Shown here: positions 26,986 through 40,302 of the stretch, piece after piece | Layout of the letters: the number at the start of each line of letters is the position of its first letter | Numbering within the stretch: position 1 is the stretch's first letter | Source of the DNA: Ecdyonurus torrentis | Lineage: Eukaryota > Arthropoda > Insecta > Ephemeroptera > Heptageniidae | Reading direction: 5' to 3' | NCBI GenBank assembly: GCA_949318235.1 | Contig: OX439128.1 | Location: forward strand, 56,195,009-56,259,008 | Length of the DNA stretch: 64,000 bases | The notes under the pieces: generated by a model | Told to the model about the DNA's origin: nothing | Databases searched by the model: none | What the model saw: only the letters and a program-made list of their open reading frames with translations | Position numbers and translations under genes: made by a program

Positions 26986-29900
26986 GTTTGTAACTCGAGT
27001 TTTCATTGAGATGGAAAGTTGTGGTTTTGAAATAAAGTGATGCAAAACGCTCTATAGTACTAAATTCACCTCTAGAAACAAAATTGAGAAAAAAAATATT
27101 TCGAAAAAAATTGTGTTTTTCAGATTCTGAAAACGATTTTTGATGATATCTCAGAAACTAATAATGCTACAGACTTACGGTTTGAACTGAAATGTATCAC
27201 TTTGAAATGTCTTACGAAAAGTTTATTACACTTTAGTCGCAAAAAATAAAACTTTCTCAGTTTTTGAGAATTCTCGTATTTTCTTACCGAAGTCTATAGC
27301 ATTGTAGCCCATATGAAGAAAAAAAAAGTTTGTAACTCGAATTCCAATTGAGATAGAAAGTTGCGGTTTTGAAATAAAGTGATGCAAAACGCTCTATAGT
27401 TTTAAATTCACCTCTAGAAACAAATTTGAGAAAAATAATTTTTCCAAAAAAAATGTGTTTTTCAGTTTCTGAAAACGATTTTTGATGATATCTCAGAAAC
27501 TAATAATGCTACAGACTTACGGTTTGAACTGAAATGTATCACTTTGAAATGTCTAACGAAAAGTTTATTACACTTTAGTCGCAAAAAATAAAACTTTCTC
27601 AGTTTTTGAGAATTTTCGTATTTTCTTACCGAAGTCTATAGCATTGTAGCCCATATGAAGAAAAAAAAAGTTTGTTTCTCGAGTTCCAATTGAGATAGAA
27701 AGTTGCGGTTTTGAAATAAAGTGATGCAAAACGCTCTATAGTTTTAAATTCACCTCTAGAAACAAATTTGAGAAAAATAATTTTTCCAAAAAAATTGTGT
27801 TTTTCAGTTTCTGAAAACGATTTTTCATGATATCTCAGAAACTAATAATGCTACAGACTTACGGTTTGAACTGAAATGTATCACTTTGAAATGTCTTATA
27901 AAAAGTTTATTACACTTTAGTCGCAAAAACTAAAACTTTCTCAGTTTTTGAGAATTTTCGAATTTTCTTACCGAAGTCTATAGCATTGTAGCCCATATGA
28001 AGAAAAAAAAAAGTTTGTAACTCGAGTTTTCATTGAGATGGAAAGTTGTGGTTTTGAAATAAAGTGATGCAAAACGCTCTATAGTACTAAATTCACCTCT
28101 AGAAACAAAACTGAGAAAAAAATATTTCGAAAAAAATTGTGTTTTTCAGATTCTGAAAACGATTTTTGATGATATCTCAGAAACTAATAATACTACAGAC
28201 TTACGGTTTGAACTGAAATGTATCACTTTGAAATGTCCAACGAAAAGTTTATTACATTTTAGTAGCAAAAAATAAAACTTTCTCAGTTTTTGAGAATTTT
28301 CGTATTTTCTTACCGAAGTCTATAGCATTGTAGTTCATATGAAGAAAAAAAAAGTTTGTAACTCGAGTTCCAATTGAGATAGAAAGTTGCGGTTGTGAAA
28401 TAAAGTGATGCAAAACGCTCTATAGTTTTAAATTCACCTCTAGAAACAAATTTGAAAAAAATAATTTTTCCAAAAAAATTGTGTTTTTCAGTTTCTGAAA
28501 ACGATTTGTCATGATATCTCAGAAACTAATAATGCTACAGACTTACGGTTTGAACTGAAATGTATCACTTTGAAATGTCTTATGAAAAGTTTATAACACT
28601 TAAGTCGCAAAAAATAAAACTTTCTCAGTTTTTGAGAATTTTCGTATTTTCTTACCGATGTCTATAGCATTGTAGCCCATATGAAGAAAAAAAAGTTTGT
28701 AACTCGAGTTTTCATTGAGATGGAAAGTTGTGGTTTTGAAATAAAGTGATGCAAAACGCTCTATAGTACTAAATTCACCTCTAGAAACAAAATTGAGAAA
28801 AAAAATATTTCGAAAAAAATTGTGTTTTTCAGATTCTGAAAACGATTTTTGATGATATCTCAGAAACTAATAATGCTACAGAATTACGGTTTGAACTGAA
28901 ATGTATCACTTTGAAATGTCTAACGAAAAGTTTATTACACTTTAGTCGCAAAAAATAAAACTTTCTCAGTTTTTGAGAATTCTCGTATTTTCTTACCGAA
29001 GTCTATAGCATTGTAGCCCATATGAAGAAAAAAAAAGCTTGTAACTCGAGTTCCAATTGAGATAGAAAGTTGCGGTTTTGAAATAAAGTGATGCAAAACG
29101 CTCTATAGTTTTAAATTCACCTCTAGAAACAAATGTGAGAAAAATAATTTTTCCAAAAAAATTGTGTTTTTCAGTTTCTGAAAACGATTTGTCATGATAT
29201 CTCAGAAACTAATAATGCTACAGACTTACGGTTTGAACTGAAATGTATCACTTTGAAATGTCTTATGAAAAGTTTATAACACTTAAGTCGCAAAAAATAA
29301 AACTTTCTCAGTTTTTGAGAATTTTCGTATTTTCTTACCGATGTCTAAAGCATTGTAGCCCATATGAAGAAAAAAAAGTTTGTAACTCGAGTTTTAATTG
29401 AGATGGAAAGTTGTGGTTTTGAAATAAAGTGATGCAAAACGCTCTATAGTACTAAATTCACCTCTAGAAACAAAATTGAGAAAAAAAATATTTCGAAAAA
29501 AATTGTGTTTTTCAGATTCTGAAAACGATTTTTGATGATATCTCAGAAACTAATAATGCTACAGACTTACGGTTTGAACTGAAATGTATCACTTTGAAAT
29601 GTCTAACGAAAAGTTTATTACACTTTAGTCGCAAAAAATAAAACTTTCTCAGTTTTTGAGAATTCTCGTATTTTCTTACCGAAGTCTATAGCATTGTAGC
29701 CCATATGAAGAAAAAAAAAGTTTGTTTCACGAGTTCCAATTGAGATAGAAAGTTGCGGTTTTGAAATAAAGTGATGCAAAACGCTCTATAGTTTTAAATT
29801 CACCTCTAGAAACAAATTTGAGAAGAATAATTTTTCCAAAAAAATTGTGTTTTTCAGTTTCTGAAAACGATTTTTCATGATATCTCAGAAACTAATAATG

Positions 29901-31134
29901 CTACAGACTTACGGTTTGAACTGAAATGTATCACTTTGAAATGTCTTATAAAAAGTTTATTACACTTTAGTCGCAAAAACTAAAACTTTCTCAGTTTTTG
30001 AGAATTTTCGAATTTTCTTACCGAAGTCTATAGCATTGTAGCCCATATGAAGAAAAAAAAAGTTTGTAACTCGAGTTCTAATTGAGATGGAAAGTTGTGG
30101 TTTTGAAATAAAGTGATGCAAAACGCTCTATAGTACTAAATTCACCTCTAGAAACAAAATTGAGAAAAAACATATTTCGAAAAAAATTGTGTTTTTCAGA
30201 TTCTGAAAAAGATTTTTGATGATATCTCAGAAACTAATAATGCTACAGACCTACGGTTTGAACTGAAATGTATCACTTTGAAATGTCTTATGAAAAGTTT
30301 ATTACATTTAAGTCGCAAAAAATAAAACTTTCTCAGTTTTTGAGAATTTTCGTATTTTCTTACCGAAGTCTATAGCATTGTAGCCCATATGAAGTAAAAA
30401 AATTTTGTAACTCGAGTTCCAATTGAGATAGAAAGTTGCGGTTTTGAAATAAAGTAATGCAAAACGCTCTATAGTACTAAATTTACCTCTAGAAACAAAA
30501 TTGAGAAAAAAAAATTTCGAAAAAAATTGTGCTTTTCAGATTCTGAAAACGATTTTTGATGATATCTCAGAAACTAATAATGCTACAGACTTACGGTTTG
30601 AAGTGAAATGTATCACTTTGAAATGTCTAACGAAAAGTTTATTACACTTTAGTCGCAAAAAATAAAACTTTCTCAGTTTTTGAGAATTTTCGTATTTTCT
30701 TACCGATGTCTGTAGCATTGTAGCCCATATGAAGAAAAAAAAAAGTTTGTAACTCGAGTTCCAATTGAGATAGAAAGTTGCGGTTTTGAAATAAAGTGAT
30801 GCAAAACGCTCTATAGTTTTAAATTCACCTCTAGAAACAAATTTGAGAAAAATAATTTTTCCAAAAAAATTGTGTTTTTCAGTTTCTGAAAACGATTTTT
30901 CATGATATCTCAGAAACTAATAATGCTACAGACTTACGGTTTGAACTGAAATGTATCACTTTGAAATGTCAAACGAAAAGTTTATTACACTTTAGTCGCA
31001 AAAAATAAAACTTTCTCAGTTTTTGAGAATTTTCGTATTTTCTTACCGATGTCTATAGCATTGTATCCCATATGAAGAAAAAAAAGTTTGTAACTCGAGT
31101 TCCAATTGAGATAGAAAGTTGCGGTTTTGAAATA
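26690..31134 (+). repeat. Satellite B thirteen-monomer block, copy 1 (4,445 bp)
   Basis: A block of 13 monomers repeated directly downstream with almost no change. Rare variants matching at an offset of 4,445 bp include TATAAAAATTGTTTATTAC (about 26870 and 31315), CTACAGAATTACGG (about 28876 and 33321), AAAGCTTGTAACTCG (about 29034 and 33479), GTTTGTTTCACGAG (about 29720 and 34165), ACAGACCTACGG (about 30244 and 34689) and GAAGTAAAAAAATTTTG (about 30390 and 34835). The block limits are approximate. Such long near-perfect blocks are also where assembly errors are most likely. Confidence 0.88.
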
Positions 31135-34100
31135 AAGTGATGCAAAACGCTCTATAGTTTTAAATTCACCTCTAGAAACAAATTTGAGAAAAATAATTTT
31201 TCCAAAAAAATTGTGTTTTTCAGTTTCTGAAAACGATTTTTCATGATATCTCAGAAACTAATAATGCTACAGACTTACGGTTTGAACTGAAATGTATCAC
31301 TTTGAAATGTCTTATAAAAATTGTTTATTACACTTTAGTCGCAAAAACTAAAACTTTCTCAGTTTTTGAGAATTTTCGAATTTTCTTACCGAAGTCTATA
31401 GCATTGTAGCCCATATGAAGAAAAAAAAAAGTTTGTAACTCGAGTTTTCATTGAGATGGAAAGTTGTGGTTTTGAAATAAAGTGATGCAAAACGCTCTAT
31501 AGTACTAAATTCACCTCTAGAAACAAAATTGAGAAAAAAAATATTTCGAAAAAAATTGTGTTTTTCAGATTCTGAAAACGATTTTTGATGATATCTCAGA
31601 AACTAATAATGCTACAGACTTACGGTTTGAACTGAAATGTATCACTTTGAAATGTCTTACGAAAAGTTTATTACACTTTAGTCGCAAAAAATAAAACTTT
31701 CTCAGTTTTTGAGAATTCTCGTATTTTCTTACCGAAGTCTATAGCATTGTAGCCCATATGAAGAAAAAAAAAGTTTGTAACTCGAATTCCAATTGAGATA
31801 GAAAGTTGCGGTTTTGAAATAAAGTGATGCAAAACGCTCTATAGTTTTAAATTCACCTCTAGAAACAAATTTGAGAAAAATAATTTTTCCAAAAAAAATG
31901 TGTTTTTCAGTTTCTGAAAACGATTTTTGATGATATCTCAGAAACTAATAATGCTACAGACTTACGGTTTGAACTGAAATGTATCACTTTGAAATGTCTA
32001 ACGAAAAGTTTATTACACTTTAGTCGCAAAAAATAAAACTTTCTCAGTTTTTGAGAATTTTCGTATTTTCTTACCGAAGTCTATAGCATTGTAGCCCATA
32101 TGAAGAAAAAAAAAGTTTGTTTCTCGAGTTCCAATTGAGATAGAAAGTTGCGGTTTTGAAATAAAGTGATGCAAAACGCTCTATAGTTTTAAATTCACCT
32201 CTAGAAACAAATTTGAGAAAAATAATTTTTCCAAAAAAATTGTGTTTTTCAGTTTCTGAAAACGATTTTTCATGATATCTCAGAAACTAATAATGCTACA
32301 GACTTACGGTTTGAACTGAAATGTATCACTTTGAAATGTCTTATAAAAAGTTTATTACACTTTAGTCGCAAAAACTAAAACTTTCTCAGTTTTTGAGAAT
32401 TTTCGAATTTTCTTACCGAAGTCTATAGCATTGTAGCCCATATGAAGAAAAAAAAAAGTTTGTAACTCGAGTTTTCATTGAGATGGAAAGTTGTGGTTTT
32501 GAAATAAAGTGATGCAAAACGCTCTATAGTACTAAATTCACCTCTAGAAACAAAATTGAGAAAAAAATATTTCGAAAAAAATTGTGTTTTTCAGATTCTG
32601 AAAACGATTTTTGATGATATCTCAGAAACTAATAATACTACAGACTTACGGTTTGAACTGAAATGTATCACTTTGAAATGTCCAACGAAAAGTTTATTAC
32701 ATTTTAGTAGCAAAAAATAAAACTTTCTCAGTTTTTGAGAATTTTCGTATTTTCTTACCGAAGTCTATAGCATTGTAGTTCATATGAAGAAAAAAAAAGT
32801 TTGTAACTCGAGTTCCAATTGAGATAGAAAGTTGCGGTTGTGAAATAAAGTGATGCAAAACGCTCTATAGTTTTAAATTCACCTCTAGAAACAAATTTGA
32901 AAAAAATAATTTTTCCAAAAAAATTGTGTTTTTCAGTTTCTGAAAACGATTTGTCATGATATCTCAGAAACTAATAATGCTACAGACTTACGGTTTGAAC
33001 TGAAATGTATCACTTTGAAATGTCTTATGAAAAGTTTATAACACTTAAGTCGCAAAAAATAAAACTTTCTCAGTTTTTGAGAATTTTCGTATTTTCTTAC
33101 CGATGTCTATAGCATTGTAGCCCATATGAAGAAAAAAAAGTTTGTAACTCGAGTTTTCATTGAGATGGAAAGTTGTGGTTTTGAAATAAAGTGATGCAAA
33201 ACGCTCTATAGTACTAAATTCACCTCTAGAAACAAAATTGAGAAAAAAAATATTTCGAAAAAAATTGTGTTTTTCAGATTCTGAAAACGATTTTTGATGA
33301 TATCTCAGAAACTAATAATGCTACAGAATTACGGTTTGAACTGAAATGTATCACTTTGAAATGTCTAACGAAAAGTTTATTACACTTTAGTCGCAAAAAA
33401 TAAAACTTTCTCAGTTTTTGAGAATTCTCGTATTTTCTTACCGAAGTCTATAGCATTGTAGCCCATATGAAGAAAAAAAAAGCTTGTAACTCGAGTTCCA
33501 ATTGAGATAGAAAGTTGCGGTTTTGAAATAAAGTGATGCAAAACGCTCTATAGTTTTAAATTCACCTCTAGAAACAAATGTGAGAAAAATAATTTTTCCA
33601 AAAAAATTGTGTTTTTCAGTTTCTGAAAACGATTTGTCATGATATCTCAGAAACTAATAATGCTACAGACTTACGGTTTGAACTGAAATGTATCACTTTG
33701 AAATGTCTTATGAAAAGTTTATAACACTTAAGTCGCAAAAAATAAAACTTTCTCAGTTTTTGAGAATTTTCGTATTTTCTTACCGATGTCTAAAGCATTG
33801 TAGCCCATATGAAGAAAAAAAAGTTTGTAACTCGAGTTTTAATTGAGATGGAAAGTTGTGGTTTTGAAATAAAGTGATGCAAAACGCTCTATAGTACTAA
33901 ATTCACCTCTAGAAACAAAATTGAGAAAAAAAATATTTCGAAAAAAATTGTGTTTTTCAGATTCTGAAAACGATTTTTGATGATATCTCAGAAACTAATA
34001 ATGCTACAGACTTACGGTTTGAACTGAAATGTATCACTTTGAAATGTCTAACGAAAAGTTTATTACACTTTAGTCGCAAAAAATAAAACTTTCTCAGTTT

Positions 34101-35579
34101 TTGAGAATTCTCGTATTTTCTTACCGAAGTCTATAGCATTGTAGCCCATATGAAGAAAAAAAAAGTTTGTTTCACGAGTTCCAATTGAGATAGAAAGTTG
34201 CGGTTTTGAAATAAAGTGATGCAAAACGCTCTATAGTTTTAAATTCACCTCTAGAAACAAATTTGAGAAGAATAATTTTTCCAAAAAAATTGTGTTTTTC
34301 AGTTTCTGAAAACGATTTTTCATGATATCTCAGAAACTAATAATGCTACAGACTTACGGTTTGAACTGAAATGTATCACTTTGAAATGTCTTATAAAAAG
34401 TTTATTACACTTTAGTCGCAAAAACTAAAACTTTCTCAGTTTTTGAGAATTTTCGAATTTTCTTACCGAAGTCTATAGCATTGTAGCCCATATGAAGAAA
34501 AAAAAAGTTTGTAACTCGAGTTCTAATTGAGATGGAAAGTTGTGGTTTTGAAATAAAGTGATGCAAAACGCTCTATAGTACTAAATTCACCTCTAGAAAC
34601 AAAATTGAGAAAAAACATATTTCGAAAAAAATTGTGTTTTTCAGATTCTGAAAAAGATTTTTGATGATATCTCAGAAACTAATAATGCTACAGACCTACG
34701 GTTTGAACTGAAATGTATCACTTTGAAATGTCTTATGAAAAGTTTATTACATTTAAGTCGCAAAAAATAAAACTTTCTCAGTTTTTGAGAATTTTCGTAT
34801 TTTCTTACCGAAGTCTATAGCATTGTAGCCCATATGAAGTAAAAAAATTTTGTAACTCGAGTTCCAATTGAGATAGAAAGTTGCGGTTTTGAAATAAAGT
34901 AATGCAAAACGCTCTATAGTACTAAATTTACCTCTAGAAACAAAATTGAGAAAAAAAAATTTCGAAAAAAATTGTGCTTTTCAGATTCTGAAAACGATTT
35001 TTGATGATATCTCAGAAACTAATAATGCTACAGACTTACGGTTTGAAGTGAAATGTATCACTTTGAAATGTCTAACGAAAAGTTTATTACACTTTAGTCG
35101 CAAAAAATAAAACTTTCTCAGTTTTTGAGAATTTTCGTATTTTCTTACCGATGTCTGTAGCATTGTAGCCCTTATGAAGAAAAAAAAAAGTTTGTAACTC
35201 GAGTTCCAATTGAGATAGAAAGTTGCGGTTTTGAAATAAAGTGATGCAAAACGCTCTATAGTTTTAAATTCACCTCTAGAAACAAATTTGAGAAAAATAA
35301 TTTTTCCAAAAAAATTGTGTTTTTCAGTTTCTGAAAACGATTTTTCATGATATCTCAGAAACTAATAATGCTACAGACTTACGGTTTGAACTGAAATGTA
35401 TCACTTTGAAATGTCAAACGAAAAGTTTATTACACTTTAGTCGCAAAAAATAAAACTTTCTCAGTTTTTGAGAATTTTCGTATTTTCTTACCGATGTCTA
35501 TAGCATTGTATCCCATATGAAGAAAAAAAAGTTTGTAACTCGAGTTCCAATTGAGATAGAAAGTTGCGGTTTTGAAATA
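31135..35579 (+). repeat. Satellite B thirteen-monomer block, copy 2 (4,445 bp)
   Basis: The second copy of the 4,445-bp block. The one difference I noticed is CCCTTATGAAG at about 35169, where copy 1 has CCCATATGAAG at about 30724. A partial third copy follows at about 36570-37600: the variants ACAGACCTACGG and AAGTAAAAAAATTTTG recur about 2,049 bp after their positions in copy 2, which suggests a six-monomer exchange. Confidence 0.87.
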
Positions 35580-36569
35580 AAGTGATGCAAAACGCTCTAT
35601 AGTTTTAAATTCACCTCTAGAAACAAATTTGAGAAAAATAATTTTTCCAAAAAAATTGTGTTTTTCAGTTTCTGAAAACGATTTTTCATGATATCTCAGA
35701 AACTAATAATGCTACAGACTTACGGTTTGAACTGAAATGTATCACTTTGAAATGTCTTATAAAAAGTTTATTACACTTTAGTCGCAAAAACTAAAACTTT
35801 CTCAGTTTTTGAGAATTTTCGAATTTTCTTACCGAAGTCTATAGCATTGTAGCCCATATGAAGAAAAAAAAAAGTTTGTAACTCGAGTTTTCATTGAGAT
35901 GGAAAGTTGTGGTTTTGAAATAAAGTGATGCAAAACGCTCTATAGTACTAAATTCACCTCTAGAAACAAAATTGAGAAAAAAAATATTTCGAAAAAATTG
36001 TGTTTTTCAGATTCTGAAAACGATTTTTGATGATATCTCAGAAACTAATAATGCTACAGACTTACGGTTTGAACTGAAATGTATCACTTTGAAATGTCCA
36101 ACGAAAAGTTTATTACATTTTAGTAGCAAAAAATAAAACTTTCTCAGTTTTTGAGAATTTTCGTATTTTCTTACCGAAGTCTATAGCATTGTAGTTCATA
36201 TGAAGAAAAAAAAAGTTTGTAACTCGAATTCCAATTGAGATAGAAAGTTGCGGTTTTGAAATAAAGTGATGCAAAACGCTCTATAGTTTTAAATTCACCT
36301 CTAGAAACAAATTTGAGAAAAATAATTTTTCCAAAAAAATTGTGTTTTTCAGTTTCTGAAAACGATTTGTCATTATATCTCAGAAACTAATAATGCTACA
36401 GACTTACGGTTTGAACTGAAATGTATCACTTTGAAATGTCTTATAAAAAGTTTATAACACTTAAGTCGCAAAAAATAAAACTTTCTCAGTTTTTGAGAAT
36501 TTTTGAATTTTCTTACCGATGTCTATAGCATTGTAGCCCATATGAAGAAAAAAAAGTTTGTAACTCGAG

Positions 36570-37600
36570 TTTTAATTGAGATGGAAAGTTGTGGTTTTGA
36601 AATAAAGTGATGCAAAACGCTCTATAGTACTAAATTCACCTCTAGAAACAAAATTGAGAAAAAACATATTTCGAAAAAAATTGTGTTTTTCAGATTCTGA
36701 AAAAGATTTTTGATGATATCTCAGAAACTAATAATGCTACAGACCTACGGTTTGAACTGAAATGTATCACTTTGAAATGTCTTATGAAAAGTTTATTACA
36801 TTTAAGTCGCAAAAAATAAAACTTTCTCAGTTTTTGAGAATTTTCGTATTTTCTTACCGAAGTCTATAGCATTGTAGCCCATATAAAGTAAAAAAATTTT
36901 GTAACTCGAGTTCCAATTGAGATAGAAAGTTGCGGTTTTGAAATAAAGTAATGCAAAACGCTCTATAGTACTAAATTTACCTCTAGAAACAAAATTGAGA
37001 AAAAAAAATTTCGAAAAAAATTGTGCTTTTCAGATTCTGAAAACGATTTTTGATGATATCTCAGAAACTAATAATGCTACAGACTTACGGTTTGAACTGA
37101 AATGTATCACTTTGAAATGTCTAACGAAAAGTTTATTACACTTTAGTCGCAAAAAATAAAACTTTCTCAGTTTTTGAGAATTTTCGTATTTTCTTACCGA
37201 TGTCTGTAGCATTGTAGCCCATATGAAGAAAAAAAAAAGTTTGTAACTCGAGTTCCAATTGAGATAGAAAGTTGCGGTTTTGAAATAAAGTGATGCAAAA
37301 CGCTCTATAGTTTTAAATTCACCTCTAGAAACAAATTTGAGAAAAATAATTTTTCCAAAAAAATTGTGTTTTTCAGTTTCTGAAAACGATTTTTCATGAT
37401 ATCTCAGAAACTAATAATGCTACAGACTTACGGTTTGAACTGAAATGTATCACTTTGAAATGTCAAACGAAAAGTTTATTACACTTTAGTCGCAAAAAAT
37501 AAAACTTTCTCAGTTTTTGAGAATTTTCGTATTTTCTTACCGATGTCTATAGCATTGTATCCCATATGAAGAAAAAAAAGTTTGTAACTCGAGTTCCAAT
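36570..37600 (+). repeat. Partial third copy of the satellite B block
   Basis: About three monomers here repeat those of 34520-35550 at an offset of about 2,049 bp. They share GAGAAAAAACATATTTCG, GAAAAAGATTTTTGATG, ACAGACCTACGG, the GTGCTTTTCAGATTC variant and CATTGTATCCCATATG. The neighbours on both sides do not match, so the copied segment is short. One change is CCCATATAAAGTAAAA, where the earlier copies have CCCATATGAAGTAAAA. Confidence 0.75.
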
Positions 37601-39253
37601 TGAGATAGAAAGTTGCGGTTTTGAAATAAAGTGATGCAAAACGCTCTATAGTTTTAAATTCACCTCTAGAAACAAATTTGAGAAAAATAATTTTTCCAAA
37701 AAAATTGTGTTTTTCAGTTTCTGAAAACGATATGTCATTATATCTCAGAAACTAATAATGCTACAGACTTACGGTATGAACTGAAATGTATCACTTTGAA
37801 ATGTCTTATAAAAAGTTTATAATACTTAAGTCGCAAAAAATAAAACTTTCTCAGTTTTTGAGAATTTTCGAATTTTCTTACCGATGTCTATAGCATTGTA
37901 GCCCATATGAAGAAAAAAAAGTTTGTAACTCGAGTTTTAATTGAGATGGAAAGTTGTGGTTTTGAAATAAAGTGATGCAAAACGCTCTATAGTACTAAAT
38001 TCACCTCTAGAAACAAATTTGAGAAAAATAATTTTTCCAAAAAAATTGTGTTTTTCAGTTTCTGAAAACGATTTTTGATGATATCTCAGAAACTAATAAT
38101 GCTACAGACTTATGGTTTGAACTGAAATGTATCACTTTAAAATGTCTAACGAAAAGTTTATAACACTTTAGTCGCAAAAACTAAAACTTTCTTAATTTGA
38201 GAATTTTCGAATTTTCTTACCGAAGTCTATAGCATTGTAGCCCATATAAAGAAAAAAAAAGTTTGTAACTCGAGTTCTAATTGAGATGTAAAGTTGTGGT
38301 TTTGAAATAAAGTGATGCAAAACGCTCTATAGTACTAAATTCACCTCTAGAAACAAAATTGAGAAAAAAAAAATTTCCAAAAAAATTGTGTTTTTCAGAT
38401 TCTGAAAACGATTTTTGATGATATCTCAGAAACTAATAATGCTACAGACTTACGGTTTGAACTGTAATGTATCATTTTGAAATGTCTTATGAAAAGTTTA
38501 TAACACTTTAGTCGCAAAAAATAAAACTTTCTCAATTTTTGAGAATTTTTGTATTTTCTTACCGAAGTCTATAGCATTGTAGCCCATATGAAGAAAAAAA
38601 AAGTTTGTAACTCGAGTTCCAATTGAGATAGAAAGTTGCGGTTTTGAAATAAAGTGATGCAAAACGCTCTATAGTTTTAAATTCACCTCTAGAAACAAAT
38701 TTGAGAAAAATAATTTTTCCAAAAAAATTGTGTTTTTCATTTTCTGAAAACGATTTTTCATGATATCTCAGAAACTAATAATGCTACAGACTTACGGTTT
38801 GAACTGAAATGTATCACTTTGAAATGTCTAACGAAAAGTTTATTACACTTTAGTCGCAAAAAATAAAACTTTCTCAGTTTTTGAGAATTCTCGTATTTTC
38901 TTACCGAAGTCTATAGCATTGTAGCCCATATGAAGAAAAAAAAAGTTTGTAACTCGAGTTCTAATTGAGATGTAAAGTTGTGGTTTTGAAATAAAGTGAT
39001 GCAAAACGCTCTATAGTACTAAATTCACCTCTAGAAACAAAATTGAGAAAAAAAAAATTTCCAAAAAAATTGTGTTTTTCAGTTTCTGAAAACGATTTTT
39101 CATGATATCTCAGAAACTAATAATGCTACAGTCTTACGGTTTGAACTGAAATGTATCACTTTGAAATGTCTTATGAAAAGTTTATAACACTTTAGTCGCA
39201 AAAACTAAAACTTTCTCAGTTTTTGAGAATTTTCGAATTTTCTTACCGATGTC

Positions 39254-39257
39254 TATA
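39254..39257. other. Paralogous empty site of the fold-back element (TATA)
   Basis: The monomer around this point reads ...TTCTTACCGATGTCTATAGCATTGTAGCCC... with no insertion. The bases before the TATA match the left flank of the fold-back element at 40215-40282. The bases after it match the right flank from 44093, including the short A-run of the GAAGAAAAAAAG segment and the rare CACCTTTAGAAAC variant (39369 and 44206). This sister monomer therefore shows the pre-insertion state and supports a clean insertion with a TATA duplication. Confidence 0.85.
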
Positions 39258-40278
39258 GCATTGTAGCCCATATGAAGAAAAAAAGTTTGTAACTCGAGTT
39301 TTCATTGAGATGGAAAGTTGTGGTTTTGAAATAAAGTGATGCAAAACGCTCTATAGTACTAAATTCACCTTTAGAAACAAAATTGAGAAAAAAAATATTT
39401 CGAAAAAAATTGTGTTTTTCAGATTCTGAAAACGATTTTTGATGATATCTCAGAAACTAATAATGCTACAGACTTACGGTTTGAACTGAAATGTATCACT
39501 TTGAAATGTCTAACGAAAAGTTTATTACACTTTAGTCGCAAAAAATAAAACTTTCTCAGTTTTTGAGAATTCTCGTATTTTCTTACCGAAGTCTATAGCA
39601 TTGTAGCCCATATGAAGAAAAAAAAAGTTTGTAACTCGAGTTCCAATTGAGATAGAAAGTTGCGGTTTTCAAATAAAGTGATGCAAAACGCTCTATAGTA
39701 CTAAATTCACCTCTAGAAACAAAATTGAGAAAAAAAAAATTTCCAAAAAAATTGTGTTTTTCAGTTTCTGAAAACGATTTTTCATGATATCTCAGAAACT
39801 AATAATGCTACAGTCTTACGGTTTGAACTGTAATGTATCACTTTGAAATGTCTTATGAAAAGTTTATAACACTTTAGTCGCAAAAAATAAAACTTTCTCA
39901 GTTTTTGAGAATTTTTGTATTTTCTTACCGAAGTCTATAGCATTGTAGCCCATATGAAAAAAAAAAAAAGATTGTAACTCGAGTTCCAATTGAGATAGAA
40001 AGTTGCGGTTTTGAAATAAAGTGATGCAAAACGCTCTATAGTTTTAAATTCACCTCTAGAAACAAATTTGAGAAAAATAATTTTTCCAAAAAAATTGTGT
40101 TTTTCATTTTCTGAAAACGATTTTTCATGATATCTCAGAAACTAATAATGCTACAGACTTACGGTTTGAACTGAAATGTATCACTTTGAAATGTCTTATG
40201 AAAAGTTTATAACACTTTAGTCGCAAAAACTAAAACTTTCTCAGTTTTTGAGAATTTTCGAATTTTCTTACCGATGTC

Positions 40279-40282
40279 TATA
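40279..40282. repeat. Left target-site copy (TATA)
   Basis: The satellite B sequence GATGTCTATA stops here and the element begins with CGAGAG. The same TATA follows the element at 44093-44096. Because TATA is self-complementary, the duplication could be TA, with the outer TA counted as part of the inverted terminus. The sequence alone cannot decide between 2 and 4 bp. Confidence 0.82.
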
Positions 40283-40302
40283 CGAGAGTTAATAGTGACC
40301 AA
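40283..40302 (+). repeat. Left terminal inverted repeat of the fold-back element
   Basis: CGAGAGTTAATAGTGACCAA. It pairs with the complement of 44073-44092 at 16 of 20 positions, with the first seven bases perfect. Short, imperfect termini outside much longer perfect arms suggest that the true transposase-recognition ends are these 20 bases. Confidence 0.75.

Larger units (their letters stand above)
17089..40282 (+). repeat. Satellite B array, ~342-bp tandem repeat
   Basis: About 68 head-to-tail monomers of about 340-344 bp. Each carries GCATTGTAGCCCATATGAAG, a variable A-run, GTTTGTAACTCGAGTT, GTGATGCAAAACGCTCTATAG, TTCACCTCTAGAAAC, TTGTGTTTTTCAG, TGATATCTCAGAAACTAATA, ATGCTACAGACTTACGG, ATGTATCACTTTGAAATGTC and TTTCTCAGTTTTTGAGAA. 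Length differences come mostly from the A-runs. The half starting at GATATCTCAG is homologous to satellite A in the same orientation. There is no coding capacity: open frames of about 60 codons (for example 30536-30718 on the minus strand) are repeat by-products seen again at 34981 and 37030. Monomers from about 37.7 to 40.2 kb are somewhat more varied than those in the centre. Confidence 0.97.

Noticed and set aside
30536..37212. 60-codon minus-strand open frame present three times in satellite B
   Set aside because: The three copies are spaced by 4,445 and 2,049 bp and follow the duplicated blocks exactly. Other monomers have stops in the frame.
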